DNA from: Thermoanaerobaculum sp.
GTDB lineage: Bacteria > Acidobacteriota > Thermoanaerobaculia > Multivoradales > UBA5704
Direction: 5' to 3'
DNA length: 48,505 bases
Assembly (NCBI GenBank): GCA_021154885.1
Contig: JAJKHS010000019.1
Span: forward strand, 1 to 48,505
Shown here: in pieces, positions 43,610 to 48,505 of the stretch
Layout: each line of letters begins with the position of its first letter
Numbering within the stretch: position 1 is the stretch's first letter
Translations under genes and position numbers: made by a program
The notes under the pieces: model-generated
Told to the model about the DNA's origin: nothing
The model's database searches: none
What the model saw: the letters and a program-made list of their open reading frames with translations, nothing else

Positions 43610-43728
43610 AGGGAACCGGCCTCCCCACAGTGACGGAGCTGTATCACTAAGTGCTACCCGGGACGTAAACCCGGCTCGTTCGCCGGCTGTTTTCCCACGC
43701 TCGTCCTCGCCCAATTCCAGAGCCACCC

Positions 43729-43769
43729 TTGGATGTCTAAAAGCAATTCGCGATAAGTAGAAATTATCG
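43729..43769 (+). promoter_or_regulatory. Candidate promoter with overlapping inverted repeat for the CHAT gene
   Basis: TTGGAT (43729-43734) and GATAAG (43752-43757) are 17 bases apart. A perfect inverted repeat CGATAA-N7-TTATCG (43751-43769) covers the -10 region, a good site for a repressor. It lies in a short AT-rich stretch about 40 bases before ATG 43806. Confidence 0.35.
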
Positions 43770-43805
43770 GGAAAAGAGCCCTTAGACGCCCTTCTCTGGA
43801 GGACC

Positions 43806-45632
43806 ATGGACTACGAGGACTTCGTGCTCGAGTTGGGAACGGACGCCCGGGGCCCCACGGTGCGCGTCGCCCACTCGCCGGCCGGGGAATCCGATCCGGA
43901 GACGCTGTCGCTCCTGTGGGGTGAGGGCGAGATCGTGAAGCTCGTGGCGGCGTTCGCCATGTCGGCCGAGGCTAAGCGCCAAGGCCGAGACTTGGATACT
44001 CCCGAGATCGCCGAGACCTCGATAGCCGAGACCGGAGACACGCTATTTCGGGCTCTCTTTCCTGAGGCCGTCCGCAGTCTCTACCTGCAGAGCCTCGGCC
44101 GGGTTGCGGTAAGGGAGCAGGGGCTGCGGATTCGGATCGAAGTAGGCCTGAACACTACCGGCGCCGCCCAACTCCACTCCATTCCCTGGGAGTACCTCGC
44201 CAACGACGGGCAGTTCCTCTGCCTGAGCCGGGAGATCTCGATCGTCCGCTACCTCGCCCTGGGACTGCCAGGCGACCGCCCCCCGGTGCCGGCTCCCCTC
44301 TCCATTCTCGTCCTCCCGGGTGAGCAGCTCTCGGCCGGCGAGCTCGATCTGGCAGAAGAGCAACGCGAGCTCGAGCGGGCATGGAGCGAGTCAGGGAATG
44401 TACGAATCCACGTGCTCCGGGAATGTACCCTGGAGGCCCTGCGCGAAGAACTACTGACGCGGGACTACCATGCCCTCCACTTCATGGGGCACGGCGCCTT
44501 CTCCGCGGCGACCGGCGAGGGCGCGCTCGCCTTCAACACCAAGCAGGGACAGCGCATCTGGGTCAGTGGCACAGAGCTTGCCGAGCAGTTGCGCGACCGG
44601 TCCTCCTTGCGGCTCGTCTTCCTGAATGCATGCAGGACCGCCCAGGCTGGCGCGATGGCTCCCTATTCAGGAGTCGCCCCGGCCCTTCTTCGCGTCGGCA
44701 TTCCAGCCGTCATCGCCATGCAGTTTCCTATTTCCGATTGCGCCGCCCTAGCGCTCAGCCGGGCGTTCTACCGGAGAATTGCTCGCGGTGACACTGTGGA
44801 TGCGGCGGTGACCGAGGGGCGGATGGCGATCCGTCGCTTGGCGCCGGACAACACCGAGTGGGGCACGCCGGTTCTCTTCGAACGCCTGACGACCGGCCGG
44901 ATCGTCAAGCCGGAAAGCGCTTTACCGCTGCCCTCTGGCCGGTCGAGACGGGACACCGCCGTGCCAGGACGCCGCGGCGAGCATTTCAGTCCGTTCAAAA
45001 ACCCGAGGTCCCGGAGGACCTGGTTGAATTGGGGTGCGATACTTTCGCTCCTTGGCGTGCTCCTGACGCTTGGCGCTTGGCTCTGGCCGCGTTCTTTTTC
45101 TTTAGCTCCCCCACCGCCTCAAGGGCCGGCGCTCTACTCGATCCGAGTCCAAGTGCTCGATCCGCAAGGCCACCCGGTCAGCGGGTCCACGGTCCGCTCC
45201 TCCACCAGCAATGAGCCGCATCTTCTTCCTGACGGGTGGTGGCAAATCGAGATTCCCGCGGCCAAGATTCCTGCCAACGGCCAGATCTCAATCTGGGCGG
45301 AGCACGAATCCTGGGAAGGGAACCGAGTGTACCTTCGCCTTGGCGATGATCCGAATCTGCAGGCCGAGATCCGGTTGAGGCCGCCTGAGACCTGGGTTCG
45401 AGGACGTGTGGTCGACGGATTGAACCGAGCTATTCCGGGTGTGCGAGTCGCCCCCGAAGACGGAACGCCCGGAGTGGCAATCACGGACGCAGACGGCCGC
45501 TTCGAACTGAAGTTGTCCGTCCCGCAAGAGACGCGGGTCCGATTTCGAGCCGAGTATGCCGACCGAGCTCCGGGAGATGTCTTCTGTTATGCGGGCCGTG
45601 ACACATGCTCGATTGTCCTGGAGGGGAAATGA
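43806..45632 (+). CDS. Membrane-tethered CHAT-domain (caspase-like) protein with C-terminal beta-sandwich domains
   Basis: This is a 608-residue protein. The N-terminal half is a CHAT peptidase domain (about 85-365). The caspase-type dyad is visible as His229 in HFMGHG and Cys276 in FLNACRT, followed by GIPAVIAMQFPI, a typical CHAT motif. A basic linker leads to one transmembrane helix (409-428). Two carboxypeptidase-regulatory-like or Ig-like segments follow (about 443-520 and 530-605; for example VRGRVVDGLNRAIPGV and TDADGRFEL). CHAT proteases act in bacterial stress, defence or programmed-death systems, usually with a partner that activates them. The facing TPR gene (stops 19 bases apart) is the obvious candidate partner. 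ATG 43806 has GGAGG immediately upstream. The peptidase should be cytoplasmic and the C-terminal domains periplasmic, or the reverse; orientation is not certain. Confidence 0.88.
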   Translation: MDYEDFVLELGTDARGPTVRVAHSPAGESDPETLSLLWGEGEIVKLVAAFAMSAEAKRQGRDLDTPEIAETSIAETGDTLFRALFPEAVRSLYLQSLGRVAVREQGLRIRIEVGLNTTGAAQLHSIPWEYLANDGQFLCLSREISIVRYLALGLPGDRPPVPAPLSILVLPGEQLSAGELDLAEEQRELERAWSESGNVRIHVLRECTLEALREELLTRDYHALHFMGHGAFSAATGEGALAFNTKQGQRIWVSGTELAEQLRDRSSLRLVFLNACRTAQAGAMAPYSGVAPALLRVGIPAVIAMQFPISDCAALALSRAFYRRIARGDTVDAAVTEGRMAIRRLAPDNTEWGTPVLFERLTTGRIVKPESALPLPSGRSRRDTAVPGRRGEHFSPFKNPRSRRTWLNWGAILSLLGVLLTLGAWLWPRSFSLAPPPPQGPALYSIRVQVLDPQGHPVSGSTVRSSTSNEPHLLPDGWWQIEIPAAKIPANGQISIWAEHESWEGNRVYLRLGDDPNLQAEIRLRPPETWVRGRVVDGLNRAIPGVRVAPEDGTPGVAITDADGRFELKLSVPQETRVRFRAEYADRAPGDVFCYAGRDTCSIVLEGK

Positions 45633-45651
45633 GACGAAGACTCTCCGGCAT

Positions 45652-47478
45652 TCACTTCGGGGGGCCGATCACTGCCTCTATTGCTGCGTCGACCTCGGGT
45701 TGAGACCTCCCCATTTTGCGCAGCAGAGCCGCGTAGTTCTGCCGCGCCGCTTCCAGGTTGGCGTTCGGATGGCCCGACCGGCGGGAGAAATCGGCAAGAA
45801 TGGCCAGGGTGCGCCGCTGCAGAGGCTCAGCCTCGGCGAGCCGGTTGGTGGCCTGGAGCAGCCCAGCTAGTCCGTTGAGGTCGAAAGTGACTTCGGGGCT
45901 CTCGGGCCCGTAGCTCTTCTCGTCGATGGCCAGGGCGCGCCGCCGCAGAGGCTCGGCCTCCGCGGCGCGGTTCGTGATCTCGAGCAGGTAGGCCAAGTAG
46001 CCGAGGCAGACGGCGACATCGGGGTGTTCGGGCCCGTAGTCCGTCTCGTTGATGGCAACGGCGCGCCGCAGCAGAGGCTCGGCTTCGCCCAGGCGATTGG
46101 TGGCCTGGAGCGCCCGACCCAGGTTGGCGAGGGCGGTAGCGACTTGGTGGTGTTCGGGTCCGAGAATCTTCTCGTCGATGGCGAGGGCACGCCGCAGCAG
46201 CGGTTCGGCGTCGGCGGGGCGATTCATTACAGTTAGCCGACCGGCCAGGTTAGCTAGAGCAGTGGCAACATCAGGGTGTTCAGGGCCATATCTCTTCTCA
46301 TAGATGGCGAGGGCACGCCGTAGAAGAAGCTCGGCCTCTGCGTTGCGTTTGGAGTCTTGGATCACGAGGGCCAGATTATTGAGAGTCGTGGCGACTTCGG
46401 GGTGTTCGGGTCCGAGGATCTTCTCGTTGATGGCCAGCGCGCGCCGCAGCAGAGGCTCGGCGTCAACGACGCGGCTCGTCTCACTGAGCAGTAGCGCCAG
46501 GTTGTTGAGGTCGCTGGCGACTTCGGGGTCTTCAGGTCCGAGGCTCCTCTCGTTGATGGCGAGGGCATGCCGAAAGAGAGGCTCGGCATCAGCCCTGCGG
46601 TTCGTCGCCTGGAGCAGTAGAGCCAGGTCGTTGAGGTCCCTAGCGACCTTGGGGTGTTCGAGCCCGAAGGTTGCCTCGTCGATGGCCACGGCGCGCCGCA
46701 TCGCTGGCTCGGCCCCGCTCCAATCGTCCAACAAATAGAGAGCGTCCCCAAGCGAATTGAGAACGTCCGCATCGTCTGCGTGAAGCGAAAGTGCCTTGCG
46801 AAAACTATCTGCCGCTTCGCGGTACTTCCCCTAAGCGAGTTGGGAAGCGCCCACATAGCGGAGCGTGTCGATGAAGTCAAGCTCCTTATTTGCGGCAACG
46901 TCGGTCAGGGTCTTCTCGGCCTGGGAGTATTTCCCTTGGAGATACAGGGCGATACCCCGATCCTTGGCATCCGGATTCTTGGCAAACGAGTCAATTGCCT
47001 TTTGTAGCTGCTCGAAGGTGAGGCCACGGCGGGCCGCAGCGTCGGTTAGGGCTCGCCTCTGTTGCTCGGCGGTCGCCTCGCCAGGCCTCTGAATTGCATC
47101 GGTCGATCTCTTGCGAACCTCGGCACCGATCCGGCGCATCTCGCTACCCCGCATGAGCATCAGAGCGGCCGACTCCGAGGCAGCGGGTATATTCACAAGG
47201 TCGTTAACAAGGAACCAGCTTTCACCTTTGGCCTTGCGTGTCGCGATGAGGTCAATCTTGATCTGTCGCCACGTGGAATAGCCCGTCGGCAGGTCGACCT
47301 CCGTCGCGCCGCCAAGATTGGTGGGCTTCGAAACGACACCTTGGCACCCAAACTGGAGCCCGGAGATGGGCTTCCGGCCCACGTAGCTGCGTGCGACCAG
47401 CAAGACTCTGTCGTTGGCGCTCAGCCATGCGGGCGCAAACCCTATCAACAGAACCAAGAACAGAGTCAGCTTTTTCAT
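45652..47478 (-). pseudogene. Secreted TPR-repeat protein interrupted by an in-frame amber codon
   Basis: One reading frame from ATG 47478 to 45652 would encode 608 residues. It has a signal peptide (MKKLTLFLVLL..., about 1-21), a small N-terminal domain (about 22-165), a helical TPR-like segment, and eight 42-residue repeats of the kinesin-light-chain type (consensus AEPLLRRALAIDEK-GPEHPEVA-L-NLA) from about residue 248. Codon 216 is TAG (46833-46831), inside a TPR helix where the text reads QLA-stop-GKYREA; TPRs normally have Gln-Gly-Lys-Tyr here, so a CAG-to-TAG change is the simplest explanation. The two pieces (47478-46831, 215 residues; about 46734-45652, 360 residues) remain intact around it. 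Possibilities are a recent nonsense mutation, readthrough, or a base error. It ends tail-to-tail with the CHAT gene. Upstream, 47479-47764 shows no other gene. Confidence 0.85.
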
Positions 47479-47764
47479 GATGTCTTCAGGGATCGAAGAG
47501 CCGGCGCCTTCACACCTTCGGCTGGCGCGGCGGACAGATCCTCGCCGGGGATAGGCGTAGTTCTCATTTCCATGAGTATGCCTTATCGATGCTCGAAGCT
47601 CAAGTGAGTGCGGTCGACGTTGGACCATGGCAGCCCCGGGCATCTGAATTTCTCCAGGACAAACTGGCGCGCTCGCCTACCGCCTACCCTGGCGGCTTAC
47701 CGTCCACCGAGTGGCTCGATGCAGCGGATCGATCCGCTCGGAGCGCACTCGCTCGCTCCCATGC

Positions 47765-48139
47765 TCATCCGCCCCCTCCCCGGCCTTCCACAGTCTCTGC
47801 CACCAACCGCGCCAGCTCCCCCTGCTGGCTTCGGCTCAGGTCGAAGTACCCCATGACCACGGCCACGCTCCCCCGTGAGTGACCCGTGGCCGCAAACACA
47901 TCCGCCAGCGGCACCCCGGGTTCTGCTGCGAGCGCCAGAACGTTCGTGATGGACGCGTGCCGCAGCCCATGCGGCCTCACCCGCAGGCCCAGCTCCTCGC
48001 CCAACCGCCGCACGATGAAGTAGACGCCACCCGCAGCCAGGCGCTGGCGCTCGCCACGGCGCCGCATCAGCTCGACGAAGAGAGCGCCCGCCCGGGTGCC
48101 CCGCCGCTCCACCCAGATGGTGATCGCTTGTGCTCCCCC
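47765..48139 (-). pseudogene. C-terminal fragment of a tyrosine recombinase/integrase
   Basis: About 115 residues, readable from GTG 48112 (the frame is open back to a TGA near 48140), cover only the end of a tyrosine recombinase. The box-II motif HGLRH, the conserved GH in FAATGHS and the nucleophile Tyr in VVMGYFDLS are visible. The N-terminal DNA-binding region and the first catalytic Arg are missing, and nothing upstream in other frames restores them. An intact integrase would be roughly three times longer. It is most likely the relic of a mobile element that once sat at this end of the window; the tRNA-like element at 43532-43609 is a possible former target. Confidence 0.7.
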
Positions 48140-48345
48140 TACTCAGGGAAACCCCCGCCGGCCCCTAGCCGTCTTGAAGTGCGCGCCAGCCGTGAGCCCT
48201 GCTGGGCATCTTCCGCTTGATCTGTCGCTTCTGCCTCCGCTCGGCGACCACTAGAGATGTCGGCCGCCACCGCCCCCCGGGCAGGCCGCGACTTGCGCGG
48301 CCTGGTGGCTGTCTTCTCTGCCACTTCGACCACCGTTTGCCTCAT
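48139..48345 (-). CDS. Short Arg/Ala-rich hypothetical reading frame
   Basis: A 68-codon frame from ATG 48345 (MRQTVVEVAEKTATRPRKS...) ends just upstream of the recombinase fragment. It is basic and low-complexity with no motif I recognise, and no clear ribosome-binding site precedes it. It could be a small gene belonging to the degraded element or simply an open frame in high-GC DNA. From 48346 to 48505 I see nothing else I can support. Confidence 0.2.
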   Translation of the reverse strand: MRQTVVEVAEKTATRPRKSRPARGAVAADISSGRRAEAEATDQAEDAQQGSRLARTSRRLGAGGGFPE

Positions 48346-48505
48346 CCGAAGCGATGTGGGCCGCCTGTTTTCCGAGTGTAGCCAGGCCCGTCGCCTGTCA
48401 AGCCCCAAGCCCCTTGTATCCTAGACTCGTAAGAAGAAGTGGCCCCCAGCGACACCCTCGCTGTGGCCCGGAGCCAACCAGAAATTCACACGTTGTCGGG
48501 GAAGG

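Noticed and set aside
45780-46730. Roughly 126-base periodic similarity considered as a CRISPR-like or tandem-repeat array
   Set aside because: The period equals the 42-residue TPR unit and the frame is open; repeats are diverged and coding, with no spacer structure.

Overview
The window is high-GC bacterial DNA. Most of it is a hybrid polyketide/non-ribosomal-peptide gene cluster whose genes all lie on the minus strand, so it reads from right to left. No rRNA or other taxonomic marker is present. The outer-membrane receptor, the MacA/MacB-type exporter and the CHAT/TPR pair point to a Gram-negative organism. The style (large megasynthases, a RiPP-type radical SAM enzyme, 42-residue TPR repeats, CHAT protease) would fit an uncultured acidobacterium or myxobacterium-like lineage, but this is only a guess.

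Layout in transcription order (minus strand). A B12-type radical SAM C-methyltransferase (40488-38557) has a near-consensus promoter. It is followed by an FtsX/MacB permease, a MacA-like fusion protein, an ABC ATPase and a second permease (38490-34134). A second promoter (33989-33961) precedes an AT-less PKS with domains MT-ACP-KS-(dead ACP)-DH-KR-MT-ACP (33934-26279). Next come a docking-(Cy-like)-A-T-TE subunit (26261-22038), a docking-Cy-A(MT)-T-KS-AT-T subunit (22038-14380), a four-helix membrane protein, a HupE/UreJ-type metal permease, a GMC oxidoreductase and a multimodular NRPS (11570 to beyond base 1). The NRPS domains in the window are C-A(Ser)-T-C-A(Val-like)-T-C-A(Ser)-T-C-A, and it runs off the left edge. 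Spacing is very tight or overlapping (TGATG, ATGA, TTGA), so most of this is probably one or two long operons.

The divergent plus-strand unit holds a His/Asp-rich small membrane-anchored protein (40732-41232), a leader full of GNRA-type hairpins and a TonB-dependent receptor (41400-43511). Together with the HupE gene inside the biosynthetic operon and two cysteine-type, ring-forming modules, this makes a metal-binding or metal-scavenging product the most interesting reading of the locus. That is an inference, not something the sequence proves.

The right end (43512-48505) looks like a separate accessory region. It contains a decayed tRNA-Lys-like element, a membrane-tethered CHAT (caspase-like) protein facing a TPR gene broken by one in-frame amber codon, and the C-terminal stub of a tyrosine recombinase.
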